The notes beneath the pieces were generated by a model that ran no database searches, was not told the DNA's origin, and saw only the letters and a program-made list of their open reading frames with translations. Below, piece after piece: positions 24,508-33,155 of a stretch of 64,000 bases of DNA. The number at the start of each line of letters is the position of its first letter. The first letter of the stretch is position 1. Source of the stretch: a bacterium GBS-1 (GTDB taxonomy: Bacteria > Synergistota > GBS-1); the NCBI GenBank assembly GCA_001443005.1, contig LEKQ01000009.1, positions 1 to 64,000 on the forward strand, in the 5' to 3' direction. Position numbers and translations under genes: made by a program.

Positions 24508-26681
24508 AGAGCCCTTCTTATCATCAAAGCCAAGGGAGCTAAAAGCAGTAGGTTAGATAGCCCGCCTGGTATCCTTGATGCTTGGCATCCTCCCAAAGAC
24601 CACCAGTCGCTTTCCTCCTTTCCGCTTCCCTTAAGGTATATGTAGCACAGGCTTTTTAATGGATCGTTGCTCTCGAGAATTATAAGGGCGTTAAGGGTTC
24701 CCTTCCTCTTAGGGGTGAAGTATACCTTCAAACTGGCTGATGCTCCGGGAGGAACCTCGAGATACGTTGGATTTATCAAGAAACTATCTAAGTCCTTTCC
24801 ATCTAAGCTAGCTTCCACTCTCAGAATCGCCGTTCCCACGTTTCTTATCGTTATCGTCTCCTCCTCGGTTTCGTTTACCTTTACCTCACCGAAGTCTATT
24901 TCCTCGTGGCTTATCTCCATCTTGGGCGTTTCTTCAATTTCACCGAGCTTAAGAACGCCATAGTTAACGGGAGAGAAATAGCCGTAGTCGTTACCGCTTA
25001 AATCCTCCGGCCATCTTATGTCGTCCCCATTCTTTTTAGCGTCGTATGCGAATATATAAAGGTGAAGCTTACTTCCTAAGTGTGCCTTCCACCTCGAGGT
25101 GTAATCTATCCTTATCTCATACTGAAGGCGTCCTTGTGATAAAGAAACCGCGAAGAGAACCTCATCTTGCGATAGGGTAGTAGGGAGGCTGTCAAGGCTC
25201 GGTATACCTGAAGTTCCCCAGATGGCCCTGAATAGCCCCTTCCAGCTTCCTCCCTCGTATCTTATCCAGTAGTTTCCTTCATCCCCTTTGGTTGATGGCC
25301 AGCTCCAGTCCTCATCGGTGTCGAAGTATATTCCGACCTTGTCTCCCTCATCTATGGTGGAATCATTAAAGTTATCTATTCCTATATAAAGATATCTCTC
25401 ATCGCACTTAAGGTATATCTTTACGTTGTCCCTTTCTATCTTGTAGGCATCGCTCCACTCATCATACCCTATATTTCCGTCGATGTTTGGCTCCCTTTCG
25501 CTTTGAGGAGCGGTTATCTTAGGAGCGGTGGCCTTAAGGTAGCTCTTTAGAAAGCTATCCCAATCGGAGTAAAGGAGGAAGTTCCTCCTCGTATCGCTGT
25601 AGAAGGGGTTGTACTCCCTTCCAGAGGGGAAGTATATGGATATCCCTGAGGCTCCGCTTAAGCTTGGAGAGTGATATTCCGAAAAGACCGCGCTTTCTAT
25701 GGCCGAAAGTAAATCTGCTGCCTTAGAGAGATTCACGTTCTGTGAAAGGAGCCTGACGAAGTTCGCCAGGTCTATCTGGTAGCCGCCACTGAAGGCTAAG
25801 GCTTGAGATCTAATTTCTTTGACCGAGCTCCAGCACTCCTTTAAGGATATCTCCTCGATAAGATCGTTAAGCGTGTTTAGCACGTTAAGCAGTTTACTCA
25901 TATCTATGGCTGAGAGGGTTACGGCGAGGGGGGAATTTTGGTAATAGTCTCTATATCTTTCTACAATTATCCGGCAAAGCTCCCTGGGAGTCATGGAGGG
26001 ATTGTATAATAAAGCGTTCATGATGCTATCGTAGGGAAAGCCATATCCGGGCACTACCTCCTCTGAGGCCACGAAGTAATCGGCTATATCGATGAGCTCT
26101 GTCATCACCTCTATCGTTCCCATGAGGCAAGCGTCCATCGCCACTATGGATAACCTCTTCCCGTTGAGCGCTTCCCTTAACTCATAGGCGTATAGGAAGT
26201 CTGGGCTTGTGTAATCATAACAAACCGCTTTTGTCGGTTCCTCATTTTTCGCTTTCCACCCCTGTCCATGGTTCCATATAACGAGTAGGTAGTTATCGGC
26301 AGGGTAGCTTCTCATAGCCCACTCGACGAAATCTCTTAAGCTCGCTGGATCTCCCATGTTAACCTCTCTTCCACCCTTACCGTCTCCCCAATCGGCTATT
26401 GCCTTATCTGGCGTGGGCGTCATACCTTTGGTTATGCGGAATCTGTGAGTTATCGTCCACCATCCATAGCTTAGATCCCAACCACCCCTATCAAGCTGAA
26501 CCAAGATATTGACGCTGCTACTTGACCCAACTGAAGATAGCTCCAGGAAGTCGCTTATAGCGTAGGGCTCAAGGTCGTTATCTGCTGCCATGTAGATCAT
26601 GACCGTCCAGTTCGCTCCCCAGGCAAGCGTGGGAAGCGAAAGCAAAGCGACCACTAAGGCAGTTACGAAAAGCCTTCTCAA
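24501..26681 (-). CDS. Secreted clostripain-like (C11) cysteine peptidase with C-terminal sorting tail
   Basis: Exported protease. Signal peptide: RRLFVTALVVALLSLPTLAWGA. The C11 domain follows: MIYMAADNDLEPYA, catalytic His in WNHGQGW, catalytic Cys in MDACLMG, SEEVVPGYGFPY. After about residue 390 a beta-rich domain resembles sugar-binding DOMON/CBM9 folds, then an ASH-type repeat (IDFGEVKVNETEEETITIRN). The end (LGGCQAS, hydrophobic stretch, RRALQ) looks like a Synergist/Myxo-type sorting signal. TTG 26681 gives AGGAGGTG good spacing; GTG 26690 overlaps the SD. It follows the pseudopilin gene closely, so they are probably one operon. Confidence 0.87.
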   Translation of the reverse strand: MRRLFVTALVVALLSLPTLAWGANWTVMIYMAADNDLEPYAISDFLELSSVGSSSSVNILVQLDRGGWDLSYGWWTITHRFRITKGMTPTPDKAIADWGDGKGGREVNMGDPASLRDFVEWAMRSYPADNYLLVIWNHGQGWKAKNEEPTKAVCYDYTSPDFLYAYELREALNGKRLSIVAMDACLMGTIEVMTELIDIADYFVASEEVVPGYGFPYDSIMNALLYNPSMTPRELCRIIVERYRDYYQNSPLAVTLSAIDMSKLLNVLNTLNDLIEEISLKECWSSVKEIRSQALAFSGGYQIDLANFVRLLSQNVNLSKAADLLSAIESAVFSEYHSPSLSGASGISIYFPSGREYNPFYSDTRRNFLLYSDWDSFLKSYLKATAPKITAPQSEREPNIDGNIGYDEWSDAYKIERDNVKIYLKCDERYLYIGIDNFNDSTIDEGDKVGIYFDTDEDWSWPSTKGDEGNYWIRYEGGSWKGLFRAIWGTSGIPSLDSLPTTLSQDEVLFAVSLSQGRLQYEIRIDYTSRWKAHLGSKLHLYIFAYDAKKNGDDIRWPEDLSGNDYGYFSPVNYGVLKLGEIEETPKMEISHEEIDFGEVKVNETEEETITIRNVGTAILRVEASLDGKDLDSFLINPTYLEVPPGASASLKVYFTPKRKGTLNALIILESNDPLKSLCYIYLKGSGKEESDWWSLGGCQASRIPGGLSNLLLLAPLALMIRRALQ

Positions 26682-26693
26682 AGAGAACACCTC

Positions 26694-27170
26694 CTAATAG
26701 GTGAGGATTAACCTTTTACAACTATTACCTTTGTATTTAATCTCCACCTCAACTCCATCGGGCTTGTCTCCCACTTTCTCCCATGAGTCGAGGTAGCTTT
26801 TGCCCTTGATGAACCTAAAACTTATGGTGAACTCCTTATCTTCAACGAGAAGAGTTCCATTTCTTAGCATCTTCCCATCCTTAAACTCATACTCCACCCT
26901 CTCTAAGCCGTTTTTGCCCATCTTAAGGAAGGATAATCTAGTCTTTTCCCCGACGAAGTTTAATCCTTTTTCCGTCTGAAAGGATGTCCTTAAGTCGGAA
27001 TAAAGCATCTCCAATACTCCCCTTATTATTTGGTTCTCTATCGTTGCGCTTTCAGAAAAGGCCCTCCCTCTTATAGTTCCCATAAGGAGTCCCAGGAGCG
27101 TTCCCCCTATGAGGGCCGCTATTGCCAAGGCCACGAGAAGCTCTATAAGCGTTAAACCCTTTCTCATCAT
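26694..27170 (-). CDS. Type IV pilin-like protein (pseudopilin, prepilin N-terminal motif)
   Basis: A 158-residue protein beginning MMRKGLTLIELLVALAIAAL: the short basic leader, Gly before the cleavage site, Glu5 and the hydrophobic helix typical of prepilin peptidase substrates. The remaining domain is GspJ/PulJ-like in size and may be a minor pseudopilin of a type II secretion or type IV pilus machine. It is immediately upstream of the secreted protease. No other secretion gene is in the window. The ATG has no SD; an extended -10 element is placed 6 bases before it, suggesting a leaderless message. Confidence 0.8.
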   Translation of the reverse strand: MMRKGLTLIELLVALAIAALIGGTLLGLLMGTIRGRAFSESATIENQIIRGVLEMLYSDLRTSFQTEKGLNFVGEKTRLSFLKMGKNGLERVEYEFKDGKMLRNGTLLVEDKEFTISFRFIKGKSYLDSWEKVGDKPDGVEVEIKYKGNSCKRLILTY

Positions 27171-27176
27171 ATGAAG

Positions 27177-27185
27177 ATTATATCA
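27177..27185 (-). promoter_or_regulatory. Extended -10 promoter, leaderless pilin message
   Basis: On the minus strand TGATATAAT (27185-27177). Its last base is separated by 6 bases from the A of the ATG at 27170, so transcription should begin at the start codon. Confidence 0.6.
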
Positions 27186-27367
27186 GAAAGGGGGTCTTAT
27201 TGCTTTAAGTTGAGACTCATGTCAAGAGAAACTTCTAAGCACGTTAGGAAGCCTGTTTGAAAAAGCTTTAAACATATGCCCGCCTTGAAGCGAGGAGCTA
27301 CCATTGCTTGTATTCGTGAACAAATATGTTTACAAAAAATTTATATATTTTGTTTCCAATCATTGTA

Positions 27368-27396
27368 TTGACAGGTAGTGGATAAAGTGTTATATT
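27368..27396 (+). promoter_or_regulatory. Strong promoter of the U32-like gene
   Basis: TTGACA (27368-27373), 17-base spacer, TATATT (27391-27396). The stretch 27186-27367 before it is AT-rich and holds nothing else I recognise. Confidence 0.75.
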
Positions 27397-27444
27397 AATG
27401 TTAGCATTTAGTATAGCCTTATGATTGTGGAGGAGGGAATGTTT

Positions 27445-28356
27445 ATGTTTGATCGGACGAGAGCGTTTTTGAGAAAGCTTGGTTTGCCTGGTTCCGATGC
27501 GTGGGATCTACCGACATCTAACATGAGGTTTCCCGATGGGGCGCACTTTCGCATTGAGGTTCCAACCGTTAACTCAGTTGAGGCCTTGAGGGCTCTTTTG
27601 GACACGGCTAAGGATTTGGGGATAACCATAAATCGCGTCGATGATACGTATGGTATGATGCGCTACACAGCGAAGGAGATAAAGGAGTTCGTCGCCATCT
27701 GTAAGGATAACGGTATTGAGTTGAACATGTCAGTGGGGCCAAGGGCTACATATGATACAAGCGCCACAGTTTTAAGCCCCCAGGGGGTTAGAATCGGTTA
27801 CAGGTTGAGAGGTACGGAGCAGCTTGTGAGGGCGATCGAGGACGTTTTGCGCGGTGTTGAGCTTGGCGTCAGAGGTATACTGGTTTACGATGAGGGTATG
27901 CTTTGGGTTCTGAACGAGATGAGGAAGGCAGGAGAGCTTCCTCAAAACGTCAAGTTCAAGGTTTCCGCTCACTGCGGTCATGCCAATCCTGCTTCCTTTA
28001 AGCTCCTTGAGCAGCTTGGTGCTGATTCTATAAACCCCGTGAGGGATATGCAGCTACCCATGATAGCCGCTTTAAGGCAAGCCGTTAAGGTTCCGCTTGA
28101 TGTTCATACCGATAATCCTCCCGGTTCTGGTGGATTTATAAGGACCTTTGAGGCGCCTGAGATGGTTAGAATAGCTGCCCCCATACATCTTAAGACGGGT
28201 AACTCCGTTGTTAGCGCTCACGGTATAAAGACGACTGCCCAGAACGGTAGAGATATGGCTTACCAGGCTGCTATAGTTGTGGAGTTTGTCAAGCGCTACT
28301 ATCCTGAGGCCGTACAGAGCAAACCCGGTGCTTCTGACATGGCGATCCCTGAGTAG
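27445..28356 (+). CDS. TIM-barrel protein resembling U32-type peptidases
   Basis: A 303-residue cytoplasmic protein that resembles proteins labelled U32 family peptidase in anaerobes; I am not certain of the enzymatic activity. Distinctive stretches are SDAWDLPTSNMRFPDGAHF, GPRATYDTSATVLSPQG, VSAHCGHANPASFKLLEQ and VPLDVHTDNPPGSGGF. A His-Cys-Gly-His stretch plus DVHTDNPP suggests a metal or substrate site in a barrel. ATG 27445 is chosen because GGAGGAGGG lies 7 bases upstream. It has its own strong promoter and terminator, so it is transcribed alone. Confidence 0.65.
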   Translation: MFDRTRAFLRKLGLPGSDAWDLPTSNMRFPDGAHFRIEVPTVNSVEALRALLDTAKDLGITINRVDDTYGMMRYTAKEIKEFVAICKDNGIELNMSVGPRATYDTSATVLSPQGVRIGYRLRGTEQLVRAIEDVLRGVELGVRGILVYDEGMLWVLNEMRKAGELPQNVKFKVSAHCGHANPASFKLLEQLGADSINPVRDMQLPMIAALRQAVKVPLDVHTDNPPGSGGFIRTFEAPEMVRIAAPIHLKTGNSVVSAHGIKTTAQNGRDMAYQAAIVVEFVKRYYPEAVQSKPGASDMAIPE

Positions 28357-28392
28357 GTTGGCTTTCAACGATTCGGTTGAGATATAGCCATT

Positions 28393-28450
28393 GAGGGGGT
28401 TAAAGGCGAGATCGGGTCTCCCCACCCCCTCCCCCCTCTTTTTATTTTTT
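28393..28450 (+). terminator. Terminator after the U32-like gene
   Basis: GAGGGGG (28393-28399) pairs with CCCCCTC (28425-28431), followed by a long T-rich tail (28439-28450). Confidence 0.65.
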
Positions 28451-28512
28451 AATGGTATAATAATTTTCATAAAGGGTGTGGAAAGTTGCTTTCAAGTAAG
28501 GAGGAGTGAAGG

Positions 28513-29619
28513 ATGGAAAGCTCTTTCGGTGAGGTTAAGGTTAGCGCGGAAGCTTTAAGGGAGTTCTGCGTGTCTCTTCTTTCTTCCTGCGGTGTTCCTG
28601 ACGAAGACGCTCGCCTTTTCGTAGATTCTCTGCTATTTTCTGAGATGAGGGGAGTTAAGTCTCATGGTATAGCTCGTCTTCCGATATATATAAAGAGAAT
28701 AAGGGTGGGACTCATGAACCCCAAGACGGAGATCAAGGAGATCTCCTCTAAGGGGGCCGTTTCTTTGGTTGATGCTGGAAACGGGCTTGCTCCCGTTGTA
28801 GGATGCTGGGCTGTCGATAGGTGCGTAGAGCTCGCTCGCCGTTATGGGATTGGAGTTGTTGGGGTTAGGAACTCTAACCACTTAGGTAGCCTAGCCTTTT
28901 ACGTTTTAAGGGCTACTAGCGCTCACATGATCGGTTTTGCCATATCCAACACCGCTCCGGCCATGGCTCCATGGGGTGGAAAGTCCCCCATGTTTGGTAC
29001 CAATCCGATAGCGGTTGGTATACCTGCGAAGGATGAGTTGCCCATAGTCCTTGACATGGCAACGAGCGTGGTTGCGAGGGGAAGGATAAGGATCGCTCTA
29101 TCTTGTGGGGAGAAGATCCCCTTGGGATGGGCTTTAGACGAAGATGGCTTACCGACTGACGACCCAGCTAAGGCTCTTAAAGGAACCCTCCTTCCCATTG
29201 GGGGGCCTAAGGGGTATGGGCTTGCCTTAGTTATAGATATCTTAAGCGGTCTTTTGACCGGGTCCTCTTTCTTGGAGGATGTGGGGGCGAACGATGACCT
29301 TTCCAAACCCATGAGGATAGGGCATCTTTTCGCGGCCTTGGATCCCGCCGTTTTCATCTCTGGCGACTTCGAAGGTCAGGTTGATGACTACATAAGGAGG
29401 GTAAAATCATCGCCTTGTAAGGAGGGGGAGAGGATATTCATGCCTGGTGAGATAGAGTTCTTGAAGATGCGCGAGGGTAAGGATATAAGTTTGCCATCTA
29501 ATCTGATCGATGAGCTTAAGAAGATAAGCGACGAGCTTGGGCTTACCTCTTACTTTGATGAGCTCTTGGCTCGGTCGGGAGCCAGGATTTGTTACGGCGC
29601 TCTTGAACAAGAGGATTAA
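28513..29619 (+). CDS. Malate/L-lactate dehydrogenase family oxidoreductase (Ldh2/MDH2 type)
   Basis: NAD(P)-dependent 2-hydroxyacid dehydrogenase of the LDH2/MDH2 (YlbC, ComC, AllD) family, unrelated to classical Rossmann malate dehydrogenases. Seen: EMRGVKSHGIARLP with the catalytic His, RNSNHLGSLAFYV, GTNPIAVGIPAKDELPIVLD, ATSVVARGRI and GPKGYGLALVIDILSGLLTGS. 368 residues is full length. SD AAGGAGGAGTGAAGG precedes the ATG. It opens an operon with a GntR regulator, fumarase subunits and malic enzyme, so malate to oxaloacetate is a sensible guess, but lactate, sulfolactate or other hydroxyacids are possible. Confidence 0.87.
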   Translation: MESSFGEVKVSAEALREFCVSLLSSCGVPDEDARLFVDSLLFSEMRGVKSHGIARLPIYIKRIRVGLMNPKTEIKEISSKGAVSLVDAGNGLAPVVGCWAVDRCVELARRYGIGVVGVRNSNHLGSLAFYVLRATSAHMIGFAISNTAPAMAPWGGKSPMFGTNPIAVGIPAKDELPIVLDMATSVVARGRIRIALSCGEKIPLGWALDEDGLPTDDPAKALKGTLLPIGGPKGYGLALVIDILSGLLTGSSFLEDVGANDDLSKPMRIGHLFAALDPAVFISGDFEGQVDDYIRRVKSSPCKEGERIFMPGEIEFLKMREGKDISLPSNLIDELKKISDELGLTSYFDELLARSGARICYGALEQED

Positions 29620-29660
29620 CCCTTAAGGATATATCAGGAGGGGGGATATGGGGGATCAAG

Positions 29661-30323
29661 ATGAGAAAGGGGAAGACTAAGTCCGCTAGTGGGGAAGCTC
29701 TCACCTTCGATCAGGTTTTCAACAAGGTCTATACCTCTTTGGTCACCGGGTATTTCCCCGAGGGAATGAGGCTCAGGGAAACGGAGCTCATGGAGAAGTT
29801 CGGCGTAAGCAGAAGGATAGCGAGGAAGGTCCTTGAGAGGCTGGCCTATGAGGGGCTCGCTGTTCTTGAAACGAGGAAGGGGGCTGTTATAGTCCCGGTT
29901 TCGAAGAGGACCATAACCGAGTGCTTTGAGGTTCGTGAGGGGCTTGAGGTAACAGCTGTAAGGCTCGCTTGCAGTAAAGCAAGCGACGAGGGTATAGCAG
30001 AGCTTGGTAGCATAGTTGAGGAGATGAAAGAGGCTTTAAAGAACTATGATTTCGTTAAATACTCGGAGCTGAACAGTAAGTTTCACGATAAGATAATACT
30101 TCTGGCCGATAACTCCGTCTTAAAGCAGCTTTATGAGCGTGCCAACGTTCACCTTATAAGATATAAGTTCCGATCTCTCCTTACCGCTGGAAGAGCTTTG
30201 GAGTCTCTGCGGGAGCACGAGAGGATCTGGTCTGCCATTAGAGAGAGGGACCTCACTAAGGCTGAGGAGGCCGTTAGGGAGCATATTCAGAATATCAAGA
30301 ATAACGTGCTTTCCTTTCTTTGA
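29661..30323 (+). CDS. GntR family transcriptional regulator (FadR/FCD type)
   Basis: DNA-binding regulator of 220 residues. The winged-helix N-domain shows GYFPEGMRLRETELMEKFGV and RIARKVLERLAYEGLAVLE; the C-terminal all-helical FCD domain (FEVREGLEVTAVRLA, then conserved NSKFHDKII with metal-binding His) senses a small acid. Placed second in the dicarboxylate operon, it probably controls these genes in response to fumarate, malate or a related acid. ATG 29661 follows GGGGGA at 5-base spacing. No operator could be assigned with confidence. Confidence 0.88.
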   Translation: MRKGKTKSASGEALTFDQVFNKVYTSLVTGYFPEGMRLRETELMEKFGVSRRIARKVLERLAYEGLAVLETRKGAVIVPVSKRTITECFEVREGLEVTAVRLACSKASDEGIAELGSIVEEMKEALKNYDFVKYSELNSKFHDKIILLADNSVLKQLYERANVHLIRYKFRSLLTAGRALESLREHERIWSAIRERDLTKAEEAVREHIQNIKNNVLSFL

Positions 30324-30341
30324 TTAAAAGGAGGGGTGCCT

Positions 30342-31190
30342 TTGGTTAGAGAGATTCATGTTGATCAAATAGTTTCCACTGTTGAGGGACTGTGCATCAA
30401 AGCGGCGAATATCTTGCCTCAAGATGTGATGGAGGCTCTTAGGCGCTCTTTGGAGAGGGAAGAGTCTCCTATGGGCAAGAATATAATCAACCTGCTCATA
30501 GAGAACGCTCAGGTGGCTTCAACTGAAGGCGTTCCAATATGTCAAGATACTGGCGTGACGGTCGTATTCGTTGAGTTGGGGCAAGACCTTCATATAGTCG
30601 GTGGTAATCTGTATGATGCGATAAATGAGGGTGTCAGGCGGGGTTACATAAACGGCTATCTTAGAAAGTCGGTGGTATCTGATCCGATCTTTGATCGCAA
30701 GAACACCGGCGATAACACCCCTGCGGTGATATATACCGATGTGGTCCCCGGCGATAGGCTTAAGATAACGGTCTTACCTAAGGGTGCTGGTAGCGAGAAC
30801 ATGGGAGCGGTTAAGATGCTCATACCTGCCGATGGTCCCCAGGGGATAAAGAGCTTCGTCGTTGAGACTGTTAAGGTTGCTGGGTCGAACCCTTGCCCTC
30901 CGATAATAATCGGTGTAGGAGTTGGTGGAACCATGGAGAAGGCAGCTCTTCTCTCTAAGAGAGCTTTGCTTCGTAAGGTTGGCGAGCCTCACCCCGATCC
31001 TAAGATCGCTAATCTGGAGAGGGAGATCTTGGAAGAGGTTAACAAGCTTGGAATAGGTCCTCAGGGGCTGGGCGGAAGAGTCACCGCTATGGCAGTTCAC
31101 ATTGAGCTTTGGCCAACTCACATAGCTTGCATGCCCGTGGCGGTTACCCTTCAGTGTCATGCCGCGAGGCACGCTGAGGCGGTTCTTTAG
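30342..31190 (+). CDS. fumA: Fumarate hydratase class I, alpha subunit (or L-tartrate dehydratase alpha)
   Basis: Iron-sulfur hydro-lyase subunit that interconverts fumarate and malate with the beta subunit encoded next. Cluster ligand candidates are Cys in VPICQDTGVTVVF, NPCPPIIIGVGVGG and IACMPVAVTLQCHAARH. Also visible: DPIFDRKNTGDNTPAV and GAGSENMGAVKML. 282 residues is the normal split-subunit size. TTG 30342 is preferred since GTG 30336 overlaps the AAGGAGGGG SD. Tartrate dehydratase is closely related and cannot be excluded, but the malic enzyme in the operon favours fumarate/malate. Confidence 0.9.
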   Translation: MVREIHVDQIVSTVEGLCIKAANILPQDVMEALRRSLEREESPMGKNIINLLIENAQVASTEGVPICQDTGVTVVFVELGQDLHIVGGNLYDAINEGVRRGYINGYLRKSVVSDPIFDRKNTGDNTPAVIYTDVVPGDRLKITVLPKGAGSENMGAVKMLIPADGPQGIKSFVVETVKVAGSNPCPPIIIGVGVGGTMEKAALLSKRALLRKVGEPHPDPKIANLEREILEEVNKLGIGPQGLGGRVTAMAVHIELWPTHIACMPVAVTLQCHAARHAEAVL

Positions 31191-31202
31191 GGGGTGGATG
31201 CT

Positions 31203-31754
31203 ATGGCTAAGAGGGTCTTAACTCCTTTGACTGATGATGTGGTTTTAAGCCTTAAGTCTGGGGATGAGGTTCTATTATCAGGAGTGGTTTATACCGCTAG
31301 GGATGCAGCTCACAAGCGCTTGGTGGAGATGATATCTAAGGGTGAGGCGCTTCCAATGGAGCTTAAAGGGCAAGTTATATACTACGTTGGTCCCTGTCCA
31401 CCGAAGCCGGGGCAGGTCATAGGTTCGGCTGGTCCCACGACGAGCGGTAGGATGGATCCTTATACGCCCATCCTGATAGAGCGGGGTTTAAAGGGCATGA
31501 TCGGTAAGGGATTAAGGAAGCCGGAGGTCATAGAGGCGATGAAGAAGTATAAGGCCGTCTATTTCTTGGCCATAGGTGGCCTTGGAGCTCTTCTTGCCAA
31601 GCGCATAAAAAAAGCCGAGGTGATAGCCTTTCCCGAACTTGGCCCTGAGGCCGTATATAAACTTGAGGTTGAGGATTTTCCCGTGATAGTTGGGATAGAC
31701 GCCTATGGCAATGACCTTTACGTTGAGGGCGTTAATAGATATAAAGTGATCTAA
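31203..31754 (+). CDS. fumB: Fumarate hydratase class I, beta subunit
   Basis: C-terminal type subunit of the two-subunit class I fumarase, about 183 residues. Seen: LKSGDEVLLSGVVYTARDAAHKR, YVGPCPPKPGQVIGSAGPTTS and GRMDPYTPILIERGLKGMIGKG, all diagnostic. ATG 31203 has GGGGGTGG 6 bases upstream; the in-frame GTG 31194 overlaps the SD. It follows the alpha subunit with a 12-base gap, and the malic enzyme gene starts 16 bases after its stop. Confidence 0.92.
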   Translation: MAKRVLTPLTDDVVLSLKSGDEVLLSGVVYTARDAAHKRLVEMISKGEALPMELKGQVIYYVGPCPPKPGQVIGSAGPTTSGRMDPYTPILIERGLKGMIGKGLRKPEVIEAMKKYKAVYFLAIGGLGALLAKRIKKAEVIAFPELGPEAVYKLEVEDFPVIVGIDAYGNDLYVEGVNRYKVI

Positions 31755-31770
31755 AGGGGGGGTTAAATTA

Positions 31771-33114
31771 ATGTTAACTAAGGAGGAGCTTTTGAAGAGA
31801 GCTAGCAAACCCGCTGAAGATGCTATGAAGCTTCACAAGTTTTACAAGGGCAAGATTCAAACGGGTTTAAGGTGCGTGGTAAGAAGCGTAGACGACTTCG
31901 CTATATGGTATACTCCGGGAGTTGCGGCTCCTTGCAAGGCCATACAGGCTAACAAGGAGCTAGTCTATGAGTACACTTGGAAGTGGAATGTGGTTGCGGT
32001 TGTTAGCGATGGCACAAGGGTTTTGGGACTCGGCGACATAGGGCCTGAGGCCGCTATGCCCGTTATGGAGGGGAAGTCGCTTTTGTTCAAGTACCTTGGG
32101 GGAGTTGACGCCGTTCCAATATGCCTTGACACCAAGGACCCTGACGAGTTCATAAAGACGGTTAAGTATCTTCAACCGTCCTTCGGTGGCATAAACCTCG
32201 AGGATATCGAACAACCCAAGTGCTTCTACATACTCGAGAGGCTTAGGAATGAGATGGAGATACCGGTTTGGCATGATGATCAACAGGGAACGGCTGCCGT
32301 GACCTTAGCTGGGCTTATAAACGCGGCCAAGATAGTGGGAAAGAGGATGCAGGATATGAAGATAGTGATAGTAGGTGCTGGTGCCGCTGGAATATGCACC
32401 GCTAGGCTGCTTATGGCTGGTGGGGTTCCCGGTGGTAACATAATCCTCTGCGATTCCAAGGGAACCCTTCATAAAGGTAGGGCTGACATAGAGAGAAACA
32501 GGGATAAGTTTAAGGAGAAGTGGGAGATGTGCGAGAAGACCAATGCCGAAGGTGTGGTTGGGGATGTGGCCATGGCCATGAGGGGCGCTGATGCCGTCAT
32601 AGCCCTATCTACTCCTGGCCCCGATACGATAAAGAAGGAGTGGGTTAAGGGTATGGCTAAGGATGCGATAGTTTTCGCCTGCGCTAACCCCATTCCTGAG
32701 ATATGGCCCTGGGATGCTAAAGAAGCTGGAGCCAAGGTGGTCGCTACCGGTAGGTCGGACTTCCCCAACCAGGTCAATAATTCTTTGGGATTCCCGGCCA
32801 TATTCCGCGGTGCCTTGGATGTTAGGGCGAAGACCATAACCGATGAGATGTGCATAGCTGCCGCTAACGCCTTAGCTGAGTATGTTGAGAAGAAGGGGCT
32901 TCTCTCTGAGGATTTCATACTCCCAACTATGGATATGTGGGAGGTTTACGTGGAGGAGGCTCAAGCGGTGGGGGCTAAGGCGATTGAACAGGGCGTTGCA
33001 AGGGTCAGCTTAAGTCGCGATGAGCTCTTTAAGAAAGCTGATGAGTCCATAAGGTCTGCAAGAGAGATGGTCAAGGTGCTTATGGAGTCTGGTGTGATTT
33101 CTCAAGCTCCGTAA
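31771..33114 (+). CDS. NAD(P)-dependent malic enzyme
   Basis: Converts malate to pyruvate and CO2 with reduction of NAD(P). Short bacterial type (447 residues) with no phosphotransacetylase extension. Seen: DDFAIWYTPGVAAPCKAI, GDIGPEAAMPVMEGKSLLFK, the metal-binding WHDDQQGTAAVTLAG, the dinucleotide fold IVGAGAAGICTARLL, and FACANPIPEIWP. Last gene of the operon; together with fumarase it channels fumarate through malate to pyruvate. A strong bidirectional terminator follows 9 bases after the stop. Confidence 0.93.
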   Translation: MLTKEELLKRASKPAEDAMKLHKFYKGKIQTGLRCVVRSVDDFAIWYTPGVAAPCKAIQANKELVYEYTWKWNVVAVVSDGTRVLGLGDIGPEAAMPVMEGKSLLFKYLGGVDAVPICLDTKDPDEFIKTVKYLQPSFGGINLEDIEQPKCFYILERLRNEMEIPVWHDDQQGTAAVTLAGLINAAKIVGKRMQDMKIVIVGAGAAGICTARLLMAGGVPGGNIILCDSKGTLHKGRADIERNRDKFKEKWEMCEKTNAEGVVGDVAMAMRGADAVIALSTPGPDTIKKEWVKGMAKDAIVFACANPIPEIWPWDAKEAGAKVVATGRSDFPNQVNNSLGFPAIFRGALDVRAKTITDEMCIAAANALAEYVEKKGLLSEDFILPTMDMWEVYVEEAQAVGAKAIEQGVARVSLSRDELFKKADESIRSAREMVKVLMESGVISQAP

Positions 33115-33122
33115 AGGGGGTG

Positions 33123-33155
33123 AAAAAAGGGGCACCTTAAGGTGCCCCTTTTTTT
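33123..33155. terminator. Bidirectional terminator between malic enzyme and chemoreceptor genes
   Basis: GGGGCACC TTAA GGTGCCCC hairpin flanked by A-run (33123-33128) and T-run (33149-33155), working on both strands for the convergent genes. Confidence 0.93.
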
